Positions 46,901-60,600 of a stretch of 64,000 nt of DNA are shown piece by piece. Position numbers and translations under genes: made by a program. The notes under the pieces were generated by a model, which did no database searches, was not told the DNA's origin, and saw only the letters and a program-made list of their open reading frames with translations. Within the stretch, counting starts at the first letter, position 1; the number at the start of each line of letters is the position of its first letter. The DNA comes from Sitta carolinensis (Eukaryota; Chordata; Aves; Passeriformes; Sittidae): NCBI GenBank assembly GCA_032173965.1, contig CM063294.1:4696452-4760451 (forward strand). The letters run 5' to 3'.

Positions 46901-49150
46901 CTAAGTGTACAAGGAATACAGTTTAAGCAAAATAAAAACCTTACGTATTAGAGAGTTCTTTGTCTCAGCCAGCTGCTGCCAGCTTGTCTGTCTGTCTTTC
47001 AATTTCTCAGAAAGGTGTGTGTGAAAATCTAAATGAAATAAAACAAATAACATTTTAGAGATGGCTCTTCTTTTCTTGCATTCCATTCACCTTTGGTGCA
47101 ATACAGCCAATAGAATGTTTCACCTCCTCCCACCCAAAGCATTCCTCATTAGTAAGTAAAATACATTACTCATTATTATCTAGAGATTAAGAATTCTTTT
47201 ATTTTGTTATCAATAAAAAGGCAGATTGAGTAGCAGTAGTTTGGTGCAATCTTGCTTTGCAGGCAGTCCATATACCCATAATTAACCATAAAAAGGCCTC
47301 AGTGCATAAAAATCTCTCTAAAAATCTCTCTTTGGGTAGAACTTAAACCAAAGGCAGCAGAGTTTCCATAGAGGCTGTACAGGAGGTGCTTAAATTCATA
47401 CTAACTTATTTTCAGTGTAATATCCATTACTCCTATAGTCAAATCCATGTCATTACATCCGTCCAAAAGAAAATTTTTTGCCTTAAAAAACACACTCCTA
47501 AGATAAATTTGGAAAATGGGCACTTTCAGTTGTAATAAATAATTTCTTATACATTTATTGCAGCAGCATTATGATTTTTACATTAACTCTCAACATAATC
47601 AAGCTCATTCTGCTGCATCTCAACTACACAGGACACACTGAAACTCTACTGTTACAAGGAGATTTTTTTTCATTTTCATCTCATAAAAACTCTCCAGCTT
47701 TAGGAAAACAGACTTGAATACATACAAAACCCCCTTTACATTTGAATTTACTCTCCCTTAGACTAAAAAGAAAAGAACTAAAATAATCCTGGATTTTGAA
47801 AACATGACATAATCAGGGAGTCCTCTTACATTTGAAAAGCTCAAAATCGATTGAAAATAATTATTGAATTTCATAATATAATCAGGAAGATTTTCAGATA
47901 TAGTAAACAGGAAACATAAACCCTATTTTTATTTATTTACATTATTTTCCTTGCAAAAATCAGTATGACTAGAAGCCAAATAATTAATGTATGGTCACTC
48001 TAATTCTTGATTACCACTGCCTATAAGTTTTCATTGGAAAATAATTTTACTCGGTGCATCTCACGTTCAAATCCTTCATAATATTTATAAGATAGTAAGT
48101 TAATCTTTCACCTAACACACAAACAAATCAACAGTGAAAATGTGTTCTGTAAACACAGTAATTTATTATACACAAAGAAAAAAGGCAACACATTGACACA
48201 AATAAAAAAAGGGCTGACCAAGACAATAGAAAATGAACTACTTTGCATGCTAGACAACAAATTAGCTATTTGTTAGGAGCAAAAATAATTCGATTCCAGT
48301 GGAATAATGTGAAAGAATGACAGCCCCTGAGTCTTGCATCTCTGCCTTTGGGGGGAAAGGAATTTCAAGAGACAAGTTATGATCAATAAAACCAGGTAGA
48401 ATTTACTGAACTGGCTCAATGTCTCCCTGCCACACATCAAGTTAAATTTTGATAAGGTACAACTATAAGATATTTTTGGGTATTTTGGCTCATATCTAAA
48501 TAGTTCAGTTATTTTGGTGGTACAGACTTCTCATTTAAAATCAAGACAAGAAAGAAAGGAAAAGAAAAGGATTTTCAGGAACACTTATCAAGAAAGGTAA
48601 TTCAAAGAACAACAAGTCAAGCAAAGAAACGTGAAGGGCAGAGCACTGTGGATATCAAAGAGGAAGTCATGGAAATCTTTTCCTAAGCTTTTTTCTTTTT
48701 CTATGTGAAAATGGAACTCTTAAATATAATACAATTCTTCTGCAGTACTTACAGCTAAATTAAATCATTTTAGTAGTTTGCAATTAAACCATTTCTGTTA
48801 CATCCCATCCTATAATATACAAAGTTCGAAATTTTTCATGTCTCTATTTCTGTTGTAGTACAAGCTTTAGCTTTCATTTCTCTTTTATGAGGAAAACCAG
48901 AATTAATCCATCAACAATTCATCTATTGACATTTTATCACATTACCCTTTAAGCTTGTGTGTGTTACTGAATCTGCTATTTTCTCTTTCACCTTTCTGCG
49001 GCCACCTTGGGATATTTGATCCTTATAAAGGACACAGAAGAGGACAGCCAACTGTTCACCCAAGGAAGCTGAACCATCCCTCTTTTTATGGGAAGCACCT
49101 AAAACTAATGGCAAAAGCTCAAGTTGCCAAGCACTGTTTCTCCAACAAGT

Positions 49151-49151
<1 letters not shown>
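46901..49151. other. noncoding AT-rich stretch
   Basis: No gene is recognised. An exact tandem duplication of a 12-base unit lies at 47307-47330. The rest is AT-rich and repeat-poor. The frame ending in the following A run (48955-49242, plus strand) translates into a lysine tract and has no recognisable domain. Confidence 0.55.
47307..47330. repeat. 12-bp tandem duplication
   Basis: Two exact adjacent copies of TAAAAATCTCTC. It is a small local duplication. Confidence 0.9.

Positions 49152-49196
<45 letters not shown>
49152..49196. repeat. poly(A) run, 45 bases
   Basis: The longest homopolymer in the window, an uninterrupted run of 45 A. It follows about 150 bases of fairly balanced composition (49000-49150), which made me consider a retroposed transcript. 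There is no poly(A) signal and no flanking duplication, so that is not supported. Its exact length in the assembly should be treated with caution. Confidence 0.95.
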
Positions 49197-49198
<2 letters not shown>

Positions 49199-52100
49199 GT
49201 CACCAATGCCCAAAGGAAAGAATATTTAAATGTAAATGTTAAGACACTTTAAAATAGTGTCACCTGAAGGGAAGTCTCTGTGGGTATTACCTTCCTTTGA
49301 CACTCACAGGGAGTTAAACCTAATTGCATTTAGGGTTATCTCTAGCAGCTACACTTGGAATCAACCAGCCTCGGGAGGACTATTGTTCTAACTAATCTAC
49401 TTATTAGGCTTTTATTCAGATTTAGTGCAGCCTTTTGTAAAAAAAGCATCTTGAAGGGATAGTAATGGATTTTGCAGTTATCAGACAGGAAAGTGTGGAC
49501 TATGACCTACAATCTTTGGCTTTACCAAAAATTAGGAAAAGAAAATCTTTCATATGTAAATCTTTAGAACTTTAAGTTAATTTTAGTCCCTATCAGACAC
49601 CACAGTTATATCTGGAAAGATAAAATGTGTGTGAATTTCCTGTGCTCCCCCTATGCATTCCCTTAAAATACAACCCCACCCACAGTAACTGGCAAGGAGA
49701 AAGAAACCTGTTTTCTGTCCTTGCCTTTCAAAGCTGAGAGAGAAGAGCAGTTTTTGGTTTGCTGTCTCCAATTCCAGCTTAAGCCAAACCCTAATGCTGA
49801 TACAGGTGATCTTAGATACCAGTACAAATCCTGGCAGCACCTTTTGAAAACTGAGAGACCAGCCACTGCAATTCCTGACCCACTCTCCCATGAGGAATAC
49901 GGAGTTTGGAGCAGGTCTTGGCCTTCTGCATACTTTAAATATTTCTCTGAATTCCCTCCCAGCCCAACAGCCTCCCTGCCACTCTGAGATCCATTCCCTC
50001 CCACAGCTGGGAGGCACCTCTGGACACCAGCAGCCTGAGGTCCTGCTCCTCAGGATCCCAGTGCAGAGCACACCTGGGCTCCACAGGACATGTCTTTGTC
50101 CCAGGAGAGAGGCTGTGCACCAAATATCACCTTGTTCTTAGCTCTAGTCCCTCTCTGGAGCTGTCCTAGCAACTGCTCACAGCCATCAGCAATCCAGGAA
50201 CAAGCACCACTCCTCTCCTTTCTCTTCCCTCATCCCCAGGTGTTTTCCTCCTTTGAAATTCTCCCCTTCATAGTTTAAAGAGATGCTTCCTGCTATGCAT
50301 TATAAATTCCTAATCTCATTAGTTCACAAGTAGTCTGGCATTTTGCAGTTTAGCATTTTCCAATTGGCACCACTAAAAGTTTGGCAACCAATCATGTAAG
50401 ATGATAGCATATTGTTTATACTTCGGTTGTTTGGGGGTTTTAGTACATTTGAAAACTTCCTTACATTTTATAAGAGTTGCTTCCTTCACTCATAAGTCTT
50501 ATGTCTCTCAGACAACGTTGATCTAGAAAAAAAACTGCGGAACATTAAATGTGACCAGAGCCTAAATATCCTCCTAAGCTCTGTTCTCATTTTTCCTCTT
50601 CTGTTTACCAAAGTGGCATAACCCAATTTTTACTGGTAACATACAATAAAAAGCTGGTTTATTTTTATAACGTAGCACTTCAGAAACCTTGAAAAAAAGC
50701 CTTACAAATAAATATCCAGAATTTCTCAAGCTGCTTTCTCTCCCTCCCTATATTTACACAAAAACATCCAGTAATAAACCATTGCTCCTTTTCTGTCACA
50801 CCTGTGTGGCTGAGACCTGTCCCAAAGGTCTCTCATTTCCTCTTTACTGACCCCTGCCCATGAGCAGAGCTTTCTCCTCTGTTGGTATCTCAGTATATTT
50901 CCATTGTTACCTGCTCAGTGATTACTGCTCACCATTATGATTAGTGAGGAACAGGACAAACCCCGTAGCAACCGACAGAAGCCTCTCTCAGTACCAGACA
51001 GGTCAATGCTCTACTTTGCCCTCAAAAAACAGGTTTTTTTCCCCCATCACATTCTACCCTAGCACTTCAGCCCATGCCTGGTGGGCAGATGTAACAAGTG
51101 GAGTACTCAACCCCTACGCACACCACCTCCAGTTAGAAAAGAAATCAGTAACACAAAAGTCGTGCACAAAGGTATGGGAATAAGAGCTGTTCTGCAACAA
51201 AAAGGCCACACAATGTTTCTTTTCCCATATTGTCTTGACAGAATTGCTCTCTGCTGTATTACTCTATTATGTTCTATTGCACATTTTACATCCAATGTTT
51301 TGTTTGATCTTTTGTGAAAGTTGTGTTCGGTTTTCTCTCCTCCAAAGCACATTCAACAACTCAATTAGGCTTAAAAAGCTTTACCTTCAGAGTGTACTGG
51401 CAGCTCTCAAGCACAATTATTCTCCAATGCAAAACACCCACAAGACATATTTAAGAGTATACTTCCACAAAGAATATGTTAACACGCCACCCAACATTCC
51501 TGCAGAATTGACAAACACTCCAAAGGAAAATGCTCTAATGCAGTTCAAGGACATCTGAAAGTATATTTTAGTTCAGTGAACTCCACAGCAAATACACCAT
51601 TTTCCCTCTCCTCAGCCTAAAAGTAAGGTTAAAAAATGGGAGTCAGAAGTTGTTTTGACTTGCATTGCAATTTAAAACTTTCTAAATGTTTGCAGTATCA
51701 TCAGCAACAGCTCTACTGTACCAGGAGCTGGGTTTTCCAGGGCACTGTCCATGCCTTTTACAGAGAATAAAGTAAGTATTTAGCTAAACTAGAGACAACA
51801 ACACAGAAATTAAAATGAAAAATACTTGCATTCTTTTGTTTTCCTTTCCTATGGAGTACTAAAAGCATTAGGATGTCTTTCTACCACAAGAATCACAGGG
51901 ACATGCATAATTCAGATCAACAATTAGAGTGCAGAGATGTATCTATTTCATTGTGTAGAAGTCTGTTATAACTATGAAGTCAAAGTTAACTGAACCTAAA
52001 TTTCAAGTAGATTTATTTAAGTCAAATGAAATGATTTCTATTAGTCTTATCTCCCAAAAGAATTAAATACAGCCCTATTAAGTTCAAATGATTATGTCTA

Positions 52101-55100
52101 CATAGGAGCATCAATCAATTTCACAATATCACATTAAGATCATGCCACTACATCTTTGGTAATTTTGATAAATCTTCTCAAATTCCCCTGAACAGCCAAG
52201 CTCTAAAACCTAAAATATTCATAACTGCCTCTAAATTCAACATGGTCACTGACTCACACAAAAAGTAACTCTAATTGAAACTTTGCAACATTTTTTTCCT
52301 TCTGGTTTTACTTTGCCTTTTGAAGTAAAGGGCAATTCAACAAGGATTATTTCATGCTGTTAGGAATGGTTCAGTAGCCCCATACCAATGGCTCAGCTAC
52401 GAGTCATGATTTAATAATTATGGGGATAAAAGTCACAATTCTCTTGGGAATAATTTATTAAAAATTAAGAAAAACTTCAAGCAGCAACTAAAGGTTTTCT
52501 ACAGTTTCTTTCTCTTTCTTGAATACCTTTTCCATGCAAGCCTCTCACAAATAACTCTTTACTCAGTGCCAATGATGCTTTTTGGATCAAAACCTTAATA
52601 CCTGGAAAGACCAGTAACTCTACTGTTAAAACCAAAATTAAATCTCTAACCTAGCTATCCTTATGTCAATGTGGTGACAAAATTCACATGAACAAAATTT
52701 TACAACAGAAGCTGTCAAGCACAAAGTTTAAAATGTAGAGCAGACCACATGCACTCTACTAAACCCAGTCAACACTTCAATTAAGGCACCCATTGCTTTT
52801 ACTCCTCACTTCTGGCACCACACAAAACTGCATCAATAAAAGCTTTGTGTAGAATAATAAAACCAGTTTAAATCCTAGAAGTAATTCCACAAAAATAATT
52901 TTTCTCCTTATTGTGGATTTTCAATTTGAAAGTGTAAAGAAAGGATAAGTCAACCAGTAAAAATTCTCTGCCCATACTAATTTCCTGCTTCTTTTGTAGA
53001 ATTAGGGAAAAAACTAAAGGTAGCTGCTCTTGATATATTCCAAAAGCCTGAATATTCCACAGGCACTACAACATCCTGTCTGCCTCTAACACTGTAGCTC
53101 ATTGCTCATTTAAAGCCAAGGAAGCCCCTAAGAATACAAAGTGATTGAGATCAGTGTTCTAGCAATAGCAGTGCCTCACAAAACAAAACAAAGCTCTTGA
53201 AGTAACAACTTCAGCATCTGTCTCTTCCTCATTATTCATTTATGCTCTTCACTGTTAAGAATTATTGTTTGTTTTTAAATTGCTATGGCAAGGTAATTAA
53301 TTGATGAGCCTCAACCACCTTTAAACCTTTTACTTACTGATCTCTCTTGCCTTTCTACAGCAAGTTCTGCTAGTGGAAAAAAAAAAAAAAAACAAACCAA
53401 AACAAAACAAATTACAGTTTTCAAGTAATTTACTTGGTAAGATCTTATTTGTCATCTGTGCCTGTAAACAATTTTGAAGAACTAAGAGCTGACACACAAC
53501 TCACAAGAAGACAAGCTTACTGCTTCAATGTGGTTTTTGCTGGGGAAAAAGATATGAAGCACAAGATTTCTATCTCAAACTTTACCAAATATCTCTTCAG
53601 CCTCTATAATGAGATCACCTATAGCTTTGAAACAAAACTATTCTCAGGACTCTTTGATAAAGAATGTAAGTACAACCTGTTGCGAATCATATCAAAGATG
53701 TTTTATCACTTCTCTAGCCCAGGGAAAAAGTATAAAACTAGAATAAATACATGAAAGTAATACTTGAGAATATCCTCTGTAACTCCAGGAGCTTGCCTCT
53801 CCAATTTCCTAAAAATTTTACTCGACAGCTCTGCTTGGATTTTTCTTCCATCCATTCCTCAAGTCTGGCTCTGAACCCGTGTAAATTGCTGGTATTTACA
53901 GTCCAGGGACAAGAAGTTCTGAACGTATATCGGGTGGGTTTTTACTCATTTTGGATCTGCCATGTGCTAATTTCATGCTGTATAGTTTTCATGCAGGTAA
54001 AAAGCAGTGAGCAATCATTCCTTTTTCATATTTTTATGTCAATCACTGCAGCAGAGGCTCCAGTCATGGCACCAACTGATTTTACACTAAAGAATATTAA
54101 AGTTATACTTCACAAGGAAACTATGTCATACTTTGGGTAACTCATCTCACTGGTTCCTTCCTTTTGCAGTTCAACTGTATAATGCTTTAAATGAAAGAAT
54201 GAGAATTCAACATATTGGTCAATGTTTGTGGACCTTCCACACCTTTCTACAGTGGCAGTGACAATATTTTCTGGTTTCTTCTTTAAATAAACTGCTTCCT
54301 AGTTTTAAGAAGAGGTTTGTTTGCATTATAGTAATATTGCATGGATTTCCTTTCACAGGGTTCTCCACTGTTATGCTAACATAACTTTGCTGAATCTTTA
54401 CAGACAATTCAAAGCCCATCATAATTCCTCAGTATTTATCCATTTCACCTACTGCTCACACCTACCATTTACATTATGAGATTATTCAGGAAATTTTCAA
54501 CATCTTTGTCGCCACTACACTGCCATACACAAACAAATCACTTCAGTACATTTCTGTTTCTCCAGCTCATTCTATAAACCACCAAAATTAACTTTGCACC
54601 ATGAACAGAACAAAAAAGTGCAGGAAGAGGCTGTAATACTCAGAAAAAACCCAGATAAATTCTGCTCCTTTCTGTAACAACATATGTTACCTCACACATG
54701 ATGGCAGCTGCTTCCCTCTGCACACAACACGGGCTGACAACAAACATGCTCATCTGTTTCCTGATGGAATGGAGCCCTCAGTGCCCAGTTCACACAAAAA
54801 GCAGAAAAACTGCCCTGGCTAAGACAGACACACCCAAACACATCCCAGCTCCATGCTGTGCAGAGTTACAGAGAAAACATTACACTCCCTGACTCTAAAG
54901 GAATAGGAAATAAACACAGACAATACTTTCTCCTGTACCAGAAGGGTCTTTATGATGGGAAAAACACTGCAATGTGTTTTATCCAAGCTAAAAATACTGA
55001 GTCATGTGGTGATTGACCTAGTTTCCTGTTAACTCTAAGTGTATTTTTAGTTACTCCCTGTTGATTTATGTTTTCATTAAAACCTGAGGGATGCGTCTTT

Positions 55101-57530
55101 TGAAGCCTGCTGGAGAATGAATGGAGGTGTGATGCTCTGCAGAGGATGCTGAGACATTTTTCCCCAATGTTTTCACTCTCTAAGTCACATGTCTAGTAGG
55201 AGCTCAACTGAAGAGCAAATAAGCATCATTTGTTTACCTCTATCTTATCTTTCCTTCGCAGGAATTTAAATGCAAATGAAAAATAGAACAAACACCAACA
55301 AATGCATCAAGTGGTAGTGCAGTTTAATGACTACAGCCAACAGTCTGTGCTCTGCTCACTGCCACAGCACCCTGCAGTCAGCAGTACTGGCAGTCACCCC
55401 TTCTTCTGTTTGTAACTGAATATACACAGAAGTACTTTGAAAATCATCCCAGTATTTATACGGGAGTGATGCAATTAATATTTAGAGTTTTGTGGAACAA
55501 TGTATAACATTTTACATAGACTATTAAGGAGGTTCCATTGATTCAAAATGGAGCAGAAAAGCCACATAAGAAAAGAGCCCTCTGAATGCTTCCAATCACA
55601 GAGAAGATGCATTAAAAGGGTTTTCTTTTTAGGAAATGATGAGCTTAATTTGCAGTAAGTGGAAACCAACTGTTCTCAGACCACAAATGTAAAATCAGGG
55701 AAATCAGGTCCACTGTTGCCAATTCTTTCTTTAGTACGAAAATGGACCATAAAACTTCCAAATTTATGTATGGATTCCAAAGGCTCACAGCAATCCATAG
55801 CTGATTTTTTTTTTTTTTTTTTGCTTGTTTTGCCCCTTGTCTACCACTGAATTAAATTACAACATTAGATTTTGTGTAGCAAACAAGCACAAAATACTGC
55901 ATAAGGACCTAGCTTCAAATGAAGGCTCAATTTCAGTAATGATCTTGATAATTATATTAGGACAATCTAGGTTTCCCTACAGCTTTCTATCCTTCAAATT
56001 TAAAGAGAGTTATGTGCATGATGACAGCTCTGTGTGCTCACAAGACTATTCTTACTTTATCCTGTCTACTTTCACACTCTCCAGAAATCCAGTTTTAAGC
56101 TGCAGTTTTCAAGTATTTTGTCAATCACAGTTTATCAAATGCATTCTGCTAAGGCAGCTGTCAGGACAAGATTCAGCAGTGACAAGCTGTCTCAGCTCCT
56201 GTTCATTCTACCCTTTTTATCTCTGAGGAGGAGAAATACTCTGGCTAGAAAAGGCTCTACCTGTTCAATAAACAGGCAGTGGAGTCACTGTGTTGGCAGA
56301 GCTCCTGATCAACAGAAAGAGGACTCCCAATAAATTCTCAGCATCCCATTTATGCCTTCTTTTTCCTTATCATAAGTGCTGTTCTGAAAACACCACTGGC
56401 ACTCTGCACACAGAGGTGATTGAGTAAAAAGACACAGTGCAGGTTGTCAATTTATCCTGAAATAGCTTCTAGTGGATAGATAAAAGCCATCTAAACCATA
56501 GCACAAGACAGTGCTATTACACACAATCTCTAGACTTCCCAGAAAAAATTCCAGAAAAACACTCTGCCCTCTGTTACACACACCCCAAAAATTATGGCAT
56601 CATACACAGCTACCTGTGTATATAGTGAAATATCAGTGCATACCAAAGTATTTTCTTATAAATCCTGGCAGTTCAGAACTTCATGTAATCTCACTCTGTA
56701 TAAATGATATTTCAGAAAGGCAAAAACTGGGATTATGCCAAACTTGCCTTTTAGCTTTAATTGTGTTGACTACATTACCTAAAAGAATCTTCACTTATAA
56801 TGACAAATCATGACTGGGAAAACATGTATAAGTCAGATTTTCTCCTCCTCCACATACATTACCATGGAAATGCCAAAAGCATAAGACAGTTCACAGACAG
56901 CTTATCTCCAAATATTTTAGTTGATCAAAATGATGCCATTTGATCCCATACATGGTCTGTTGTGGGATGAAGAAGGGTGTCTGAAAAGTAGAGTCAGTGT
57001 TAATCTATATCAAAGGCTTCTGCTTTTGGGAACAAAATTAGGAAGCTTTGGTCCTCATTAAAGAGGAAGCAAGAAAAGGCCAAGTAGTGACTTGAACTTT
57101 AGAAGTGTTAAATAGTATTTGAAACAGGCTGACATTTGAAAATTTTCAATTGTCCAATTTTTAAGTGTCCATCATTGTCCATAAATGTCATATAAAGAAG
57201 AACAAAGTAATAAATGGGTCAGAGTAATCTCAAAAATAAGATAAAAATCATTAGAATATGAACAGGAGCTATCAAGCTGTCTTAGCAGTGTCTCATTGCC
57301 AAACCCAGCGTGAGGGGTGAGAACCAGAGGGGGAGACAAGAGCAGGAGCACAGGAAGAAGTCAGAAAAAAAATATGTATAACACAAGAATGGCCTTAGGT
57401 GTAAACAGAAATCCAAGCCTCAAATTTAGATGTTCCTACAAAAACTACCTAATGTTCACAGCTAATTTTCCACTGCACAGTCCATGCTTGCATATAATAC
57501 ATCAACAAACTACTTCCTTTTTTCCTTCAG
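49197..57530. other. long noncoding stretch
   Basis: No gene is recognised. A GC-richer patch at about 49940-50230 carries the longest frame in the window (162 codons, minus strand, 49583-50071), which has no recognisable domain. A runs occur at 53377-53392 and T runs at 55805-55822. Two successive plus-strand frames (53434-53754 and 53751-54140) overlap by four bases but look like chance in AT-rich DNA. A GTAAGT donor-like word sits at 53666-53671 without a good acceptor. Confidence 0.5.
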
Positions 57531-57697
57531 GAAAAGCTGAAGTAAAAGACTTGAAAGGACAGCCAAAAAGTGAGAAAACAAACATAACTGGTTACAATTC
57601 TGTTAGACCTGGGCAAAACCAACTCAAAAGCTCCAAGGACCATGAATCAGAGGACTGTCCTGAAGAAATACACTCAGGCTGTAAGAGGTGCAGCTGA
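57531..57697 (+). other. candidate terminal exon (unproven)
   Basis: An open stretch of 167 bases follows a strong acceptor-like sequence: a T/C-rich tract ending in TTCAG at 57526-57530. It translates in the only open phase into about 55 hydrophilic residues rich in Lys, Glu, Ser and Gln, with a Cys-rich tail (CKRCS) before TGA at 57695-57697. I do not recognise the protein. No AATAAA follows closely, and no partner exon was found in the window, so this may be a chance frame. Confidence 0.12.
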
Positions 57698-60600
57698 GCA
57701 TTTTATTCCTCCAAGGTAAATACACTGGACACATCACACATCCTTCCAGGTCAAGGACTGGATATGGCTCAAACACTAAGGCTCTGTGTAGTAGATGGGA
57801 GGGGAGGCTGGCCCTGTCCTGAGGTCCTCTTTCCTTTCCTTGCACTCCTGGCTGGGCAGTCTCTGTACGAGCTCCCATCTTCTCTTTGTGCAGGGCACAA
57901 ATCCTGAACACACCACGGTGTTCAGTAGATCCAAAGAGGGCATTAGGATGGAAGGAAAGCATGCTCATGTATAAAATACTGCACACAGCTTCTGCTTTGC
58001 CAGCTGATGTAAAAACAAGGTAAGAGATAAACTTATGAGCATAATACAAATTTTTACATGTCTGTAATATTTTTTAGAATTTCTTTTTTAGTACTAGCCA
58101 TAGGATGAAGTTATATCAATTTAAAAAAAAAAAAATTAAAAATCCACTTTCAATTTGTGTAATAGCTGCCAAATAAGAAAAGATGGCACAAAGGCAGGAG
58201 GAGATGAGTCAAGTAAGGGTCACTAGAAATCTGTTTTCTCAAGGTGGACAGACTGCCTCAGCCCAGCAGTGATCCCCCAGTTGTCACTGCTTTTATCAAA
58301 ACACCTCTGATGCAGGTTGGGTCATTAACTCAGGACATCAAACATGTCACCAGTCGCCCATGGCCAAGAGCTGTATTCAAGCATCTGGGAGCAAAGGCAT
58401 GCTTTAGAAAATAGAATTTAAACCTGGGTCTTTCCTGGACCCAGTTATGTTTATCCCAGAAAATCCATACAGCTGCTGACCCCGTTCCAACACAGAGAAG
58501 CACTGAGCTGTGAAGCCAGCACTCTTCTGAAGGAGACAGCAGAGCTGGGAATTATGACAAAGAGAAGCTCTGTTTCATAGAGGAAATTTCAGATTCACTA
58601 GATCCCCTCTGGATGTAAGAATTCCACCAAGCAGAGTATCATGATACCATTCACACACACATTGATGAAGCAACCAAGGGCACTCTGGCATCTTAACTAG
58701 TCTCTCCCCATGACTTGGCGGCCTTACTCCATCACGAGCATTTGGAACTATTTAAATGTCCACACATCAAACCCTATTTGGCAGTCATGCCAAACCCCAG
58801 ATACCATCTGGTACCTGGAGACCATCAGGCAGACACTTCACAGAAAGGGACAACTGCAAGGTGAAACATCCTTTCTGGAAGGATCAAGTGAGCAATGCCT
58901 CAGCTGAACCAGCCCTTTCACAAACAAATACCTCAAAGTTCATCTTTATGAGCTTTCCTTTGTGACCATCTAACACTGACAAAACCCTTTTAAGCTGTTA
59001 CTTACTGGTCAACATGTCCAGCATGCAATAAAAACCCTTAGAGTGGGATCTTCTTTACCTAAATTAGGCACTTAGACCATGACCAGGTTCTTTACAGAGA
59101 AGCCAGACCTATTCTCTGCAGTCAGGGGAGAGAAATAAGCACTCCTGAGACTTGTTCAGAGGGAGGTCTTGTCCACCTAACTTAAATGTGTGAATTCATG
59201 ACAGAATGGTCCTCCTCTGGAAAATATCTAGAAACATCTTCACTCTCTGCTGACTCCAGGAGGAAAATCAAGCACTTCAGTTGCGAAATGGCTTCATTAA
59301 GCACAACATGGGCACAGAATTGAGCGGATTAAAGCTCTTTTAATCTTCTGAACAGAGTGCAAAAACAGCCTCCCTAAAAAAGTAAGTTCTCGCATGACTG
59401 GGTAATATAAATTGATAAAGCAAGGAAAAATGTTAAATTTAAATGTCACTAAGCACGAATAACCCTTGTTGCACTAAGGTGTGAGTAGTGCAGCCCAGAC
59501 ACTGACTCACTCTGAAGAGAGCTCAAGGTCTGGGACTGAGCTTCCACTACTCTTCACCCAATTCCCCTGGCATTGTCCCTGGATTGTCAATGTCCAAGCA
59601 GTCCACTCCTTGCACAGGTATTCAGATTCCACTGCACACCACTGGTTTGTGGTAAGCAGCATATACAGGGACAGAAAGCTTTAAACTCATACTCAAAAAC
59701 CATACCTAAGGACTTGAAATGGAGAACTTGAATCGTCTCAGTATTGAAATAAATTTTACTGTCAATGTTACAGCTTGGAGGATTTGCCACATACCCCATC
59801 ACAAATAGAACATACTGAAAAGGAACACCTACAACAACCCCAGCAGATGCACAGAACACTCCTGCATTAGATGTCTTATGCACAGATTCAATGCAGAATT
59901 ATATATTATTATACCAGTTCTATTTATTTGATAACTTATTTAGACTCTCCAATCTTACACCTCAAGGTAGGCACAGCAAGTTTTTTAAAACAAATTTTGT
60001 TGACCTAAATTGTGGGGTTTTTCAATACATCTATGGTGTTCCATGAGTCTTCACCTAAAACTACAAGATAGATGCAACCAAGTAGGAAATTTAGGAGAGT
60101 AACTCCATGGAATATAGCAAATACAACATGCAAATATTGCCACAGTTTCCCTTACATGAAATTAAGGTACAAAGGAAGATTATATCAACAGAACTATGAT
60201 ACATTGAATTAATTTACCTTCAAATATTAGAAGCAGTAAATGTTCAGCTCATTTCCAGTTTTCCAAGAAATCTCTTAATACTAAATGTGCTAATGTATCT
60301 GAACTAGTTAATGCACTTTATTTCTACACTGTTCTTCACAGAACCTCTTGATAAATAAACATTATGGATACTACATTTATTCAGTTTTAAATTTTAATAA
60401 TGGCTTTCATAGAAAGTAAACATTCCCACTGAATGTCAGTAAAACTAGTGCAAGTGAAGAACGGTAAAGTAGCATTGTTATAAAAACTCTTGTTTTCTTC
60501 TTGTTTGGTTCACCTAAGACAGCCAGATATAGAAACCCAAAGTGGTTAAAAAGAGTATTTAGGTCTGGTTATCTAAAAGTACCTGCCAGAGCTGCTTAAT

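Noticed and set aside
49583..50071. Longest open frame, 162 codons on the minus strand
   Set aside because: It lies partly in a GC-richer patch and overlaps other frames on both strands. It has no recognisable domain, and its length is near the chance maximum I estimate for 64 kb of this composition.
53434..54140. Two successive plus-strand frames overlapping by four bases, with a GTAAGT donor-like word at 53666
   Set aside because: The frame runs back into an A-rich run, no acceptor with a pyrimidine tract is present, and the overlap resembles bacterial coupling, which has no meaning in this vertebrate-like DNA.
57624..58049. 141-codon minus-strand frame
   Set aside because: Composition is partly protein-like, but there is no domain, no convincing splice borders, and it overlaps a GC-richer patch.
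59706..59861. Minus-strand candidate exon with hydrophobic coding potential and a GTATGG donor
   Set aside because: The acceptor side lacks a pyrimidine tract, and no homology is recognised.
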